A stretch of DNA of 64,000 nt from a virus. The notes under the pieces were generated by a model, which was given only the letters and a program-made list of their open reading frames with translations, had not been told where the DNA came from and did no database searches. The stretch is taken from IMG/VR virus record IMGVR_UViG_3300047548_001509, positions 18,783 to 82,782 of that record; one strand, given 5' to 3'. Positions 25,948 through 34,558 of this stretch are shown here, piece after piece; position 1 is the first letter of the stretch, and every line of letters begins with the position of its first letter. The translations under genes and the position numbers were made by a program.

Positions 25948-25971
25948 TTTATTTAGGAAGTATCTCATAAT
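25944..25971 (+). promoter_or_regulatory. Sigma70-type promoter of queD-like gene, leaderless geometry
   Basis: TTGATT at 25944-25949, 16-nt spacer, CATAAT at 25966-25971, then 6 nt to the ATG at 25978. Confidence 0.5.
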
Positions 25972-25977
25972 TAATTT

Positions 25978-26655
25978 ATGAGTAATTTTATTTCAACAAA
26001 AGTTATTGAATTGGGTTCAAGTGCGTTCAGACAGTGGAGAGCAACACACAGCCATTGCCAATATATTCATGGGTACCAGCTTAAAGCAAAATTTTGGTTT
26101 ACATGTAGTAAATTAGATGAAAAGCACTGGTGTGCTGATTTTGGAGGTCTTAAGCCGTTAAAGGAAGCTTTGCAAGCAGTATTTGATCATAAATTACTCG
26201 TAGCAGCTGATGATCCCTGCCTTGAAGATTTTAAATCTCTCGAACAAAAAGGTGTTGTAAAATTGTCAATTTTTCCAAAGGGTGTTGGTATTGAAAGAGC
26301 TGCTGAATATTGTTTTGAAGTTGCACAAGATTTTATTCACCAGACGTATGGACCAAGAGTTCAAGTTAGTAGAGTAGAAGTATTTGAACACGAAGATAAT
26401 TCAGCTGTTTATGAATCTTGTGCAAAATATGAAAAATATTTATCTAAAGTACAATCAATGATTGCAGAAGCAATTTCACAACCAGATGAAAACCCACAGG
26501 ATGGAAGTGTAACCGGTACTATGACCTCAATTGAAGAGTCTCCCTGGGGTACACCGGTTACAGAATTAACAGTCACACCACATCAGCCAGCACAGATCTC
26601 ACAACAAGTAACCTCTGGTCGTGGTAATTGGTTTGCTGGTACTTCTTGGCAATAA
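25978..26655 (+). CDS. QueD-like protein with altered zinc site and long C-terminal tail
   Basis: 225 residues against about 120-150 for QueD. RQWRATHSHCQYIHGYQLK near 19-37 keeps Cys-x3-His-Gly but has Tyr where the usual HGH motif has its second zinc-binding His. CADFGGLKPLKEAL and ERAAEYCFEVA match the family's middle and end; VEVFEHEDNSAVYE holds the C-terminal Glu region. Residues 165-225 are a Pro/Thr/Ser tail ending GTSWQ. This divergent form occurs in marine phages; it may have a different pterin substrate. The bona fide QueD is at 28296-28904. Confidence 0.72.
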   Translation: MSNFISTKVIELGSSAFRQWRATHSHCQYIHGYQLKAKFWFTCSKLDEKHWCADFGGLKPLKEALQAVFDHKLLVAADDPCLEDFKSLEQKGVVKLSIFPKGVGIERAAEYCFEVAQDFIHQTYGPRVQVSRVEVFEHEDNSAVYESCAKYEKYLSKVQSMIAEAISQPDENPQDGSVTGTMTSIEESPWGTPVTELTVTPHQPAQISQQVTSGRGNWFAGTSWQ

Positions 26656-27417
26656 TTATTTTGCTAAATCAAGTACTTCAACAATGTGTTTGAGAATCTC
26701 AGAACGTACGATGTCTTCTGTAGTGAACTTTGCACAGAAGATATCATGTTCTTTTGATAGATCAGTATTAAAAGCATTAAACACCCTGCGAAATCCAGAA
26801 TCTTTAATATCTGATTGATTACAATCTCCTATTACGGCATACTTAGATTTATTACCAAAACGGGTTAGTATAGTTGCACATTCCTTAGGTGAGAAATTTT
26901 GTGATTCGTCCACAATTACAAATGTTCTATGAAATGTTAGACCACGGCAGAAATTGACAGGTATACCTTTAATTAACCCGTGTTGAAAAAGATACTCCCC
27001 TGTACCATTTCTAGTTAGTTCATTTACTTTATCAATAAGAGGCATAGACCAAGGAAGAAATTTATCATCAATTTCACCAGGAAGTGAACCCATTTTATTA
27101 TCAGCAGACTCAGCAATAGAACGAATATAAAAGATTTTATCAACATACCGCTCTTTAAGTGCTGTTAACGCGGCATAAACAGCTAGAAAAGTTTTGCCAC
27201 TGCCTGCAGGACCATCAATTAAAACCATTTTTGTTTTGTTTCTTTGCATCAAATGTAAAACATCCAGATGTCTCTGAGACAATTCAAAAGGTTGGTATAT
27301 CTCAAAATTTGTTACCGCATTTTGATTTAATGATGTGTATATGTCATCAACTAATATATCGTTAGTTTTTGACCCGTCAACTTTATGCGATTTACGTATC
27401 GCTTTTTTAGTAGACAT
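26656..27417 (-). CDS. phoH: PhoH-like P-loop ATPase
   Basis: 253 residues. Walker A IDGPAGSGKTFLAVY near 65-79, KIFYIRSIAES, LPGEIDDKFLPWSMP, and Walker B VIVDESQNFSPKE near 165, then GDCNQSDIKDSGFRR. PhoH proteins are very common in marine phages; proposed to be RNA helicase- or nuclease-associated ATPases. Its stop abuts the stop of the convergent queD-like gene with no space. Confidence 0.9.
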   Translation of the reverse strand: MSTKKAIRKSHKVDGSKTNDILVDDIYTSLNQNAVTNFEIYQPFELSQRHLDVLHLMQRNKTKMVLIDGPAGSGKTFLAVYAALTALKERYVDKIFYIRSIAESADNKMGSLPGEIDDKFLPWSMPLIDKVNELTRNGTGEYLFQHGLIKGIPVNFCRGLTFHRTFVIVDESQNFSPKECATILTRFGNKSKYAVIGDCNQSDIKDSGFRRVFNAFNTDLSKEHDIFCAKFTTEDIVRSEILKHIVEVLDLAK

Positions 27418-27434
27418 ATAAGCTATTTAATAAT

Positions 27435-27462
27435 TTGACATTAGGAAACAGGTGATTATAAT
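27435..27462 (+). promoter_or_regulatory. Sigma70-type promoter of queE, leaderless geometry
   Basis: TTGACA at 27435-27440, 16-nt spacer, perfect TATAAT at 27457-27462, then 5 nt to the ATG at 27468. The clearest case of this class. Confidence 0.75.
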
Positions 27463-27467
27463 TAGTA

Positions 27468-28277
27468 ATGATTGATATTGATAAAGAGTTTTTAACTGTC
27501 GGTGGTGTAGGTGGGGAACCAGAAATTTTTGCAACACTCGAGGGTGAAGGCAGATATGTTGGACAACCTTCAATTTTTATTCGAATGGCTACATGTAATT
27601 TAACATGTAGTGCGTGGGCTTCTCCAGACTCTCCAAATGGATGTGATTCATATGTATCATGGTCGGTTAAGAACAAAATTACATTTCGTAAGGCATTTGA
27701 AATCTTAGAAGGGTTGAATGCAATTCAACGACTAAAAGATGGTTGGATTCTAAAACTCACAGGCGGTGAACCATTTATTAGACAAAAAGAGCTTTATAAA
27801 TTTGTTCAAGCTCTTGGTCAGGAATATGGAATAAACAAACCAAAAATTGATTTTGAGACAAATGGTACAATAATGCCAGATTGTAAAATGTGGGGATGGG
27901 ATGATTCCAATAGTTTCTCAAACCTATGGATTGATAATAATGTAACGTTTACTACTTCACCAAAACTATCTACAAATGGTGATCCTGAAGAAAAGACATA
28001 CAAGCCAGAAGTACTTAGATTTTTGAAGAAAAATTATGCATGTTTTAAATTCGTGATTACAGGGGAAAGAGACATTGAAGAAATTTGGAGAAAATACGTA
28101 GAAGATAAAGAAGGGATTAATATCACAAGGGATATGATTTGGTTTATGCCTTGTTGTGGTTCTCGACAGGAGCATATTGAAAGAGCAACTACAGTAGCAG
28201 AGTATGCGAAATCAATGGGTGTTAACTTTTCTCCAAGGTTGCATTTGATACTCTGGGACAAAAGTCTAAGAGTGTAA
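27468..28277 (+). CDS. queE: 7-carboxy-7-deazaguanine synthase, radical SAM
   Basis: 269 residues. Converts 6-carboxytetrahydropterin to CDG. LEGEGRYVGQPSIFIRMATC precedes the cluster-binding cysteines: CNLTC then, after an 11-residue insertion, GCDSYVSW. Ordinary QueE has C-x3-C-x2-C; the longer spacing resembles inserts in other phage QueE. LTGGEPFIR near 96-104 binds SAM. Followed 18 nt later by queD. Confidence 0.88.
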   Translation: MIDIDKEFLTVGGVGGEPEIFATLEGEGRYVGQPSIFIRMATCNLTCSAWASPDSPNGCDSYVSWSVKNKITFRKAFEILEGLNAIQRLKDGWILKLTGGEPFIRQKELYKFVQALGQEYGINKPKIDFETNGTIMPDCKMWGWDDSNSFSNLWIDNNVTFTTSPKLSTNGDPEEKTYKPEVLRFLKKNYACFKFVITGERDIEEIWRKYVEDKEGINITRDMIWFMPCCGSRQEHIERATTVAEYAKSMGVNFSPRLHLILWDKSLRV

Positions 28278-28295
28278 TTAACATCTAGGTAATTT

Positions 28296-28904
28296 ATGGT
28301 AATAACAAAAAAAATCGATTTCGAGATGGCACATATTGTGCGTAACGCATGGTCTCGAAGATGTTCACATAGTATTCATGGTCATAGCTACACAGCAGAG
28401 ATCATGATTGAATCAAAAGAGTTTGATAGTGGTGGAATGGTTATGGACTTTGGTCTTGTTAAAAAATATATTCACCCATTTATCGATTCCTTTGATCATG
28501 CAACTATGTTGTGGAATCAAGATGACCCAGAGATTATATCATTATTTGAGAACAAATTTGAACGTGTAATTGTATCACCATTTACATCTTCTTGTGAGCA
28601 ACAAGCCCGGTATTTTTATTGGATTATTAATGAAATTATTGAATATGTAAAAGTTATAGACCCACAAGTTTCAAACCGATATGTATCAGTTCGTGGTGTG
28701 AGAATACACGAAACCAAAACAGGAAGTGCATTTTATACGTCACATAATGCAAAATCAGAAGATAACAAATTTAAGTATACAGATGTGTATAATGATATTG
28801 TAAGTATTAAATTTTCTGATGGTATAATTAGTGAATGGCCTAAAGAAATACAACATATCTATCATGATATTTTTGATATAGATCCACAGAAACTAGGAAA
28901 TTGA
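28296..28904 (+). CDS. queD: 6-carboxy-5,6,7,8-tetrahydropterin synthase
   Basis: 202 residues. Zinc and catalytic features are complete: FEMAHIVRNAW, RRCSHSIHGHSYTAEI (Cys-x4-HGH arrangement near 23-32), MVMDFGLVKKYIHPFIDSFDHATML, and VRGVRIHETKTGSAFY with the C-terminal Glu. Makes CPH4 from dihydroneopterin triphosphate, between FolE and QueE. Longer than usual by about 60 residues. Likely on the queE transcript with a weak AGG ribosome site. Confidence 0.87.
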   Translation: MVITKKIDFEMAHIVRNAWSRRCSHSIHGHSYTAEIMIESKEFDSGGMVMDFGLVKKYIHPFIDSFDHATMLWNQDDPEIISLFENKFERVIVSPFTSSCEQQARYFYWIINEIIEYVKVIDPQVSNRYVSVRGVRIHETKTGSAFYTSHNAKSEDNKFKYTDVYNDIVSIKFSDGIISEWPKEIQHIYHDIFDIDPQKLGN

Positions 28905-28928
28905 TTACAATTGATAAAAAGTAATCAA
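28901..28928 (+). other. Inverted repeat between queD and HNH gene
   Basis: TTGATTAC (28901-28908) and GTAATCAA (28921-28928) are a perfect 8-bp inverted repeat with a 12-nt loop; the left arm overlaps the queD stop codon. No T-run follows, so it is more like an operator or mRNA hairpin than an intrinsic terminator. Confidence 0.4.
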
Positions 28929-28932
28929 AAAG

Positions 28933-29559
28933 ATGATTAAGCACAAAAGTAAAATACTTAAGCTAAATGCTAACTACATGCCTATTGATGTGGGTGATTG
29001 GAAAGATATTATGGTTAATATCGTTTCTGGTGCCGCATATCCTGTAGATGTGCAGTATGCTCAAGATGAAGATGGAAAGTATACCAATAAAATTGAATCT
29101 TTCTTCCCAGTAAAATCTTGGAAAGACTGGGAAGAACTTTCTATTAGAGAATGTGACGAGTATGTTATTGGCGCTACAAAGACTTACAGGTTACCTGTTG
29201 TTGTAATTTGCTCAAGATATGATCAGGTTAGATGGGGACATTCAGTATTCCCAACTAGTAGAAACATTTATAAGAGAGATAATTATACATGTCAGTATAC
29301 TGGGAAAAAATTACAAAAACATGAGCTGTCTGTAGACCACATTATACCAGTCTCAAAAGGTGGTCAAAATACCTGGACTAATCTTGTTTGTTGTGATAGG
29401 GAATTAAATAGTTGGAAAGGTTCACGTACCCTAAAAGAATGTGGTCTTAAGCTGATTAATAAACCTATTCAACCAACAAATGGTGTTAATAGGGTGTTCG
29501 AATTCATGAAAGATGAATGGAATATTTTTCTTGGTGGAGATTACGACAGTACATATTAA
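28933..29559 (+). CDS. HNH endonuclease
   Basis: 208 residues. N-terminal 100 residues unidentified (LNANYMPIDVGDWKDIMVN resembles the usual N-terminal part of bacterial HNH proteins of this type). HNH core: YTCQYTGKKL near 118-127, LSVDHIIPVSKGGQNTWTN near 132-150, LVCCDRELNSWKGSRT. Free-standing, so either a homing-type nuclease or a DNA processing enzyme. Confidence 0.85.
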   Translation: MIKHKSKILKLNANYMPIDVGDWKDIMVNIVSGAAYPVDVQYAQDEDGKYTNKIESFFPVKSWKDWEELSIRECDEYVIGATKTYRLPVVVICSRYDQVRWGHSVFPTSRNIYKRDNYTCQYTGKKLQKHELSVDHIIPVSKGGQNTWTNLVCCDRELNSWKGSRTLKECGLKLINKPIQPTNGVNRVFEFMKDEWNIFLGGDYDSTY

Positions 29560-29568
29560 AATAAGGTT

Positions 29569-30300
29569 ATGAGAATTTGCGTTTCTGGTCCCCAATGTAC
29601 AGGTAAATCAACATTCATTAAAGATTTCTTGAGTGAGTGGCCAAAGTATAAGACAACAAAAAAGACATATAGGGACATTATTACTGAGAATAATTTAACA
29701 CATTCATCGGTAACAACAGAAGAAACACAACGAAAAATTCTCGATTGGATGGTCATCGAGGGGAGGAAGTACTCCCCTCGTGACAAAATTATCTTTGATC
29801 GTGGACCGCTTGACAATTTAGTTTATACAATGTGGGCAGCTGGCAATGGGTTGGTTTCTGAAGAATTCTTTAAAGAAACGACAAAGCGAGTAAAGAATGC
29901 GCTAAAATATGTAGATTTAATTATCATCATTCCTACAGACCCATCTATTAAGATGGAAGATGATAATCTAAGAGATACAAATATTCAATATCAAAAAGAT
30001 ATTAATGACATCTTTCTGTTTTTGCATGATCAATACAAAAACAACTTTGAATCAGATGTTTTCTTCCCATATAATGACTCCCCGGGGGTAATAACCATTA
30101 GTGGCACGAGAGAGCAAAGAATATCGTATCTTAAACAGAACTATTTTGATAGTAGTGGTGATATCTACGGTGATGAGCATTCTATTCTCAATCCAGATCA
30201 TCTTGATATGATTGAAGATTTGATTGAATATCAAGAAGGTAGTCTTAAAGCTGAAAAAGAGATCGAAGAAAAGATCAAAAAGCTGAAAAACGGACTTTAA
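29569..30300 (+). CDS. AAA_28/NadR-like P-loop kinase
   Basis: 243 residues. Walker A CVSGPQCTGKSTFIKDF near 4-20, IIFDRGPLDNLVYTMWA near 83-99 (the Asp-Arg-Gly-Pro of nucleoside/NMR kinases), and TDPSIKMEDDNLR as a lid. C-terminal 40 residues are a charged helix. Probably phosphorylates a nucleoside or deoxynucleotide. A strong GC-rich hairpin lies within its coding region (29752-29784). End overlaps the convergent fibre gene. Confidence 0.7.
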   Translation: MRICVSGPQCTGKSTFIKDFLSEWPKYKTTKKTYRDIITENNLTHSSVTTEETQRKILDWMVIEGRKYSPRDKIIFDRGPLDNLVYTMWAAGNGLVSEEFFKETTKRVKNALKYVDLIIIIPTDPSIKMEDDNLRDTNIQYQKDINDIFLFLHDQYKNNFESDVFFPYNDSPGVITISGTREQRISYLKQNYFDSSGDIYGDEHSILNPDHLDMIEDLIEYQEGSLKAEKEIEEKIKKLKNGL

Positions 30301-31051
30301 ATCCACTGTCCCCAGTTCCAGGGCCTTGAGTTGATACACTCACATAATATGTATCATTTGGTGTTTGGTTCGTTGATAGCATAGGCATACTCACATCAAA
30401 TCTACGGCTTTGTGAATATGATATATTTGCTAATTGTATATCAACGTAATTAATTTCGATATTACGTGCAAATACAATATTCCAAACTCTCAAATACGGG
30501 CTTATACTTCCAACGATTGGTATGGTTGTGGAAAAACGTACGTGTTGATAATACTGTACGTTATATTTACCAAGGTCTGTAAAACTTGTAATATATGTAG
30601 GGGCACCGCCGCTACTCATACCTACATACCCATAAGCTTTAATACCACCAGATTCAACCACAGCACTAATTGTTGTGACGTCTGTTTGGATCTGGGTAAT
30701 TGTTTCATTTGTTGTTTCAACAGATGCTTCTAAGCTTGTTATACTTACAGTATTAGCATAAATCTGCGCTGAAAGTGCATTAAATGCAGTACCCCCAAGA
30801 GCGTCGACTGTAATTTGTAGGTCTGCTAGGTCTTCTTCAAGCTCAACAATAGCATTATCAAGAGCAAGATCATTAGCTGTTAAGACACTGTAAAAAGTGG
30901 TTTGGTATGTATCAATGACGAGGTCGTCAAAGTCCATAATATTTGTTCCATCTTCTGTTTCGACAATGAGCAGATCACCACTTTCGATACCACCTATTTG
31001 TGGTAATTCTTTGATGTTTACAAATATATTCTCGTTACTGATCTTAGCCAT
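30275..31051 (-). CDS. Virion fibre-like structural protein
   Basis: 258 residues. N-terminal NIKELPQIGGIESGDLLIVET is typical of phage fibre anchors; residues 55-135 are a Thr/Ala/Ser-rich helical coiled coil (VETTNETITQIQTDVTT) as in trimeric fibres; C-terminal 110 residues are beta-rich. A perfect late promoter is 7 nt upstream. Likely part of tail fibre or baseplate decoration. Confidence 0.65.
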   Translation of the reverse strand: MAKISNENIFVNIKELPQIGGIESGDLLIVETEDGTNIMDFDDLVIDTYQTTFYSVLTANDLALDNAIVELEEDLADLQITVDALGGTAFNALSAQIYANTVSITSLEASVETTNETITQIQTDVTTISAVVESGGIKAYGYVGMSSGGAPTYITSFTDLGKYNVQYYQHVRFSTTIPIVGSISPYLRVWNIVFARNIEINYVDIQLANISYSQSRRFDVSMPMLSTNQTPNDTYYVSVSTQGPGTGDSGFKVRFSAF

Positions 31052-31057
31052 TTATTT

Positions 31058-31065
31058 TATTTATA
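31058..31065 (-). promoter_or_regulatory. T4-type late promoter (TATAAATA)
   Basis: Perfect minus-strand TATAAATA 7 nt before the fibre-like gene's ATG. Confidence 0.7.
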
Positions 31066-31066
31066 A

Positions 31067-31606
31067 CTAGGTCGTTAGTATAAGGTAGTTGATATTTTTG
31101 AAATGGTTTTCATAGAGATATTTTAAACCATATTTTTGGAAAAATTTTTGTTGCTTCTTTTTATCACTTTTACACGATCTTAGCGTCCACCCTTTTGAAA
31201 TAGCAGATGCAGATCCACTGTTATATTCTTCGTAGAATTTCTTTGCACCTCCAGGAAATTCATAGATAATAATACCAATAGTGGTTATACATGTTTTGAT
31301 AAATTCTTCCAAAAATAGTTTAATATCCGCAGCTGTATCAATAAAGATAGTATTTAATTTTGTAAAGGATAACCTATGTGAAGAATATATAAAGTATATT
31401 CTCTGAAAATTGTGTTGTACGTGAATTTCACACAATCTTTTTATAAGATGGTGATATACAATCTTTTTACTATCCTTATGGTTTATCGATGTCGATAACA
31501 GTCCATATTGTATGATATCTTTCTGAATGTCTAATGCAATCTCATTTATCGAATCAATGAGATCTGTAAATGAGAGATTTTCAATGGGTATGTAATAGGG
31601 ATTCAT
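31067..31606 (-). CDS. Unidentified 179-residue protein
   Basis: Mixed alpha/beta, Ile- and Tyr-rich, ending in a basic stretch (RSCKSDKKKQQKFFQKYG). No recognised family. It abuts the GIY-YIG gene (1 nt between stop and start) and may be co-expressed. Confidence 0.55.
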   Translation of the reverse strand: MNPYYIPIENLSFTDLIDSINEIALDIQKDIIQYGLLSTSINHKDSKKIVYHHLIKRLCEIHVQHNFQRIYFIYSSHRLSFTKLNTIFIDTAADIKLFLEEFIKTCITTIGIIIYEFPGGAKKFYEEYNSGSASAISKGWTLRSCKSDKKKQQKFFQKYGLKYLYENHFKNINYLILTT

Positions 31607-32032
31607 TTAGAATTTTACTTTACCGAGACGGCAATTTATAATCCCATTGTAGTATTCTTCCTTTAGAAGTACATCTTCAATTATTTGAAGTTTAATTTCT
31701 TCATAAGCTAGATGTGACTTACTGTTACAAAATTTAAGTATATCAAAGGAAAAATTTTCTTTTCCTAACTTCTTAATGTCACTATTGAGTTCATTTGATG
31801 AACCAGTATATGTTTTCCAGTCTGTTTCCTTTTCTACCCGTCTGGATTTTTTCTTTCCCTTTAGGGGTTTAAGCTTACGCATAGTAAGCATTTGCTTTTT
31901 TCCAATATACTTTCGATTTGTAACGTTATTTGTTATTTGGTATATAAAACCAAAAGCGTGTTCCACAAAATCAGTCTTCAGATTCCAATGGCCCAGGTTT
32001 TTGAGACTTTGATTTTCGTTTTTTTCTTCCAC
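31607..32032 (-). CDS. GIY-YIG endonuclease
   Basis: 141 residues. FGFIYQITNNVTNRKYIGKKQM near 27-48 gives the GIY (FIY) and YIG elements; a basic KGKKKSRR loop and DWKTYTGSSNELNSDIKKLG follow, then YEEIKLQIIEDVL with the metal-binding Glu. Similar small GIY-YIG proteins sit near packaging or head genes in T4-like phages. Overlaps the next upstream gene by 62 nt. Confidence 0.78.
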   Translation of the reverse strand: MEEKNENQSLKNLGHWNLKTDFVEHAFGFIYQITNNVTNRKYIGKKQMLTMRKLKPLKGKKKSRRVEKETDWKTYTGSSNELNSDIKKLGKENFSFDILKFCNSKSHLAYEEIKLQIIEDVLLKEEYYNGIINCRLGKVKF

Positions 32033-32228
32033 GCTTAGTATTTAATCCTGGTCTGCGTTGTATTCCAGACCCTTTTGGTGTGCGTGTATCACCAGGGGCG
32101 TATGAATCTGTAGAGTATATTGAATGAGGTGGTTCAAATCCTGGTGAATAATCTCCGAAAACACCCCCATCACCGGATATCATTTCTTCTTTAATAAATT
32201 TGTTATAAAACTCTTGAAATCTATCCAT
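31971..32228 (-). CDS. Leader-bearing basic small protein
   Basis: 85 residues. Starts MDRFQEFYNKFIKEEMISGD: leader with F-Q-E-F and I-K-E. The remainder is Gly/Pro/Ser then strongly basic (RPGLNTKRGRKKRKSKSQK). Resembles the packaged small basic proteins of T4-like phages. A CCTAAATA late-like box lies upstream. Confidence 0.6.
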   Translation of the reverse strand: MDRFQEFYNKFIKEEMISGDGGVFGDYSPGFEPPHSIYSTDSYAPGDTRTPKGSGIQRRPGLNTKRGRKKRKSKSQKPGPLESED

Positions 32229-32241
32229 GTAGCTATATAGT
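32214..32241 (+). promoter_or_regulatory. Sigma70-type promoter of uvsY operon
   Basis: TTGAAA at 32214-32219, 16-nt spacer, TATAGT at 32236-32241, then 11 nt to the ATG at 32253. Same class as the leaderless promoters but with about a 5-nt leader. Confidence 0.45.
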
Positions 32242-32248
32242 ATTTAGG
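32241..32248 (-). promoter_or_regulatory. Late-like box (CCTAAATA)
   Basis: Minus-strand CCTAAATA 12 nt upstream of the 85-residue gene's ATG; weaker match to NATAAATA. Confidence 0.35.
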
Positions 32249-32252
32249 TCAG

Positions 32253-32648
32253 ATGGAACTACTCAAGCAATATATTGAAGAACTTAATAGAGATCTTATA
32301 ATTAACGACCTCAATGTAAAAGAGGTACAAATGAGATTACCAGCACGTAAGCATTTTTGGATAGGTCGATCTATTAATGCAAAAATTGAATTAGCAAAGC
32401 TGGAGAAAAAAGAAAAGCAAATGAGAGAAGAAATATTTGCAAGAATTTCGGCAACTTCTCCAATTGCAATGTCACATAGTCAGGTAAATATTGCTGTCAA
32501 TAATACTGCTGAAATGTCAAGGATTATGGAGCAAATTAAGGAGTATAAGTATATTGTTGAGTATCTTGAAAAAATTGAGAAAGTTTTTTCTCAGATGACA
32601 TTTGATATTGGTAACATTATTAAAATTATACAACTTGAGCAAAACTGA
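32253..32648 (+). CDS. uvsY: UvsY-like recombination mediator
   Basis: 131 residues, the T4 UvsY size (137). Helical and charged throughout; LKQYIEELNRDLIINDLNV then RKHFWIGRSINAKIELAKLEKKEKQM follow the T4 pattern (EELKKD.FID..KLQ...... K.......IK.E). Loads UvsX on gp32-coated ssDNA. Identity strengthened by the next genes uvsW, 55, 47, 46. Overlaps uvsW by 1 nt. Confidence 0.7.
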   Translation: MELLKQYIEELNRDLIINDLNVKEVQMRLPARKHFWIGRSINAKIELAKLEKKEKQMREEIFARISATSPIAMSHSQVNIAVNNTAEMSRIMEQIKEYKYIVEYLEKIEKVFSQMTFDIGNIIKIIQLEQN

Positions 32649-34072
32649 TGGTCACAGTTGATTATAATTCTAAAACCCGGATGGGTAGACTTATATGTGA
32701 TAGTGTAATTATAGAAACTGTCCGTAATAACTTTTCTCAAGAACGCAAGGGTATATTTTACATAAAGAAAGTGAACAAGCATGTCTCACAGAGAGAATAT
32801 GTGTTAACACCGGGTGGTCAATTTAAGATAGGTTTATATAAGTTGATTATATCATACATAAGACATGAACTGGATCTAACCGTATCATTAACAGATAATT
32901 TTAAGAGCTATATATCAAAAAAGTATGGTCATGATATAATTGAGTATGAAAAATACCCGCTAAGATATTATCAAAAAGATATAGTAAATAATTGTCTCAA
33001 CACCATTAATGGTGTTGTTGTATTAGGCACAGGTGGCGGCAAAACACTAACAATGTGTACTTTGTTAGAGACAATTTATAAAAACTCTAAAGATCCAAAT
33101 CTCTTTAAATGTTTGATTATAGTTCCAGATCTAGGTCTTGTAACACAAACATATAATGATTTTAAAGAATATGGATGTACATTTTCGCTTCAAAAATGGA
33201 CAGGAAGTAATGATCTTACTATGGATTACAATGTGGTAATTTGTAATATGCAGATACTGCTTCGTCGATTTAAAAATGAAGAATGGCTAAAATATGTCGA
33301 TCTATTAATGGTAGATGAAGTACATAGAATCACTGCAACAGAACTACAGTCTGTTGCCATTAAAATTAAAACAGAGAATCGATTTGGGTTTACTGGTACA
33401 TTACCAATAGATAAGATTAATTATTGGAATGTATTGGGTATCATTGGCCCGCTTATATATGAAAAAAGATCAAAAGAGTTAAGAGATGACAAATATCTTG
33501 CAAATGTAGAATGTAAGATATTAAACATTGAGTACAACGATGTTACTGATCTTATCTATAATAGTTCATTTGAAAATGAAACTAATTTTATTATCAACAA
33601 TGAGTTTAGAAACAATGTTATATTAAAATTATGTACCAATGTAAAAAATAACATATTGGTAATGGTTAATAGGATTGAACATGGTGAGATATTAGAGAAC
33701 ATACTGAAGCGTTCTGGTAAGCGAGTTTATTTTATTCGGGGCTCTGTTGATGTTGAAACAAGAGAAAAAATAAAGAGTATTATTGAAAATGAAAATAATG
33801 TAGTATGTGTTGCAATAAGTAAAATATTTTCAACAGGTATTAATATTAAGAATATACATTATATTATGTTTTGTGCCGGTGGAAAAGCATTTATACAAAT
33901 AGTTCAATCAATTGGGCGGGGATTAAGATTACACCCCAATAAATCTAAACTAACTATTTTTGATGTTGCAGATAACCTTAAACATGGTACAAATCATTCG
34001 GTAGAGAGAAAGAAAATATATGAATTGGAACAAATAAAATTTACTGAAACAAATATCATTGAAAAATCATAG
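32648..34072 (+). CDS. uvsW: UvsW-like SF2 DNA helicase
   Basis: 474 residues (T4 UvsW about 500). YQKDIVNNCL then Walker A LGTGGGKTLTM near 124-134, motif II MVDEVHRITA near 220, III GFTGTLP, V VCVAISKIFSTGINI, VI QSIGRGLRLHP near 425. N-terminal 100 residues fit the UvsW DNA-binding part. Processes branched replication intermediates. A 20-bp perfect palindrome lies just before Walker A (32998-33017). Confidence 0.85.
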   Translation: MVTVDYNSKTRMGRLICDSVIIETVRNNFSQERKGIFYIKKVNKHVSQREYVLTPGGQFKIGLYKLIISYIRHELDLTVSLTDNFKSYISKKYGHDIIEYEKYPLRYYQKDIVNNCLNTINGVVVLGTGGGKTLTMCTLLETIYKNSKDPNLFKCLIIVPDLGLVTQTYNDFKEYGCTFSLQKWTGSNDLTMDYNVVICNMQILLRRFKNEEWLKYVDLLMVDEVHRITATELQSVAIKIKTENRFGFTGTLPIDKINYWNVLGIIGPLIYEKRSKELRDDKYLANVECKILNIEYNDVTDLIYNSSFENETNFIINNEFRNNVILKLCTNVKNNILVMVNRIEHGEILENILKRSGKRVYFIRGSVDVETREKIKSIIENENNVVCVAISKIFSTGINIKNIHYIMFCAGGKAFIQIVQSIGRGLRLHPNKSKLTIFDVADNLKHGTNHSVERKKIYELEQIKFTETNIIEKS

Positions 34073-34084
34073 AAATAACATAAA

Positions 34085-34558
34085 ATGAAATCAAAGCCAA
34101 GAAAACAAAGGTCAAAAGAAGAAGAAAAATTTTATATTTCACCTGCTGAATTCAGAGATGAATTACGAAAATTTTACGAATCAGGTAGTGAAATAGTTCC
34201 AGATATTTTAGCGGAAAACATTAAAAAGATAGCGTATGGTTTAAGTTATACACATCAATTTAAAGGTTATACATATATTGAGGATATGGTTGGTGATGCA
34301 ATTCTTAAAATGTATGCAGCTTTAAAATACAAGAAGTATTCATTTAACACTGTTACAAATCCCTTTTCATATTTTACTACTATTGCATGGCATGCTTTTA
34401 TTAACAGAATTAAGAAAGAGAAAAAATGTCAAGAGACGCATGAAGCATATAGAGAAAAAATGTATAGTGAACTTCTTATTGATGACCCTGATGGTGTTGG
34501 GTGTATATACGTAAGACCAACACATTGTGATGATGATTTTATAGATGATGGAGATTAA
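34085..34558 (+). CDS. 55: Late-transcription sigma factor gp55
   Basis: 157 residues (T4 gp55 185). Sigma region 2-like text: LSYTHQFKGYTYIEDMVGDAILKMYAAL near 68-96 followed by KYSFNTVTNPFSYFTTIAWHAFINRIKKEKK, where the Trp-His-Ala-Phe stretch contacts the promoter. Directs host RNA polymerase to NATAAATA promoters, several of which are in this window. Overlaps gene 47 by 14 nt. Confidence 0.87.
   Translation: MKSKPRKQRSKEEEKFYISPAEFRDELRKFYESGSEIVPDILAENIKKIAYGLSYTHQFKGYTYIEDMVGDAILKMYAALKYKKYSFNTVTNPFSYFTTIAWHAFINRIKKEKKCQETHEAYREKMYSELLIDDPDGVGCIYVRPTHCDDDFIDDGD

Noticed and set aside
32115-32150. GGTTCAAATCC resembling a tRNA T-arm
   Set aside because: No acceptor stem, anticodon arm or CCA-side pairing around it; it is within the coding sequence of the small leader-bearing protein at 31971-32228.
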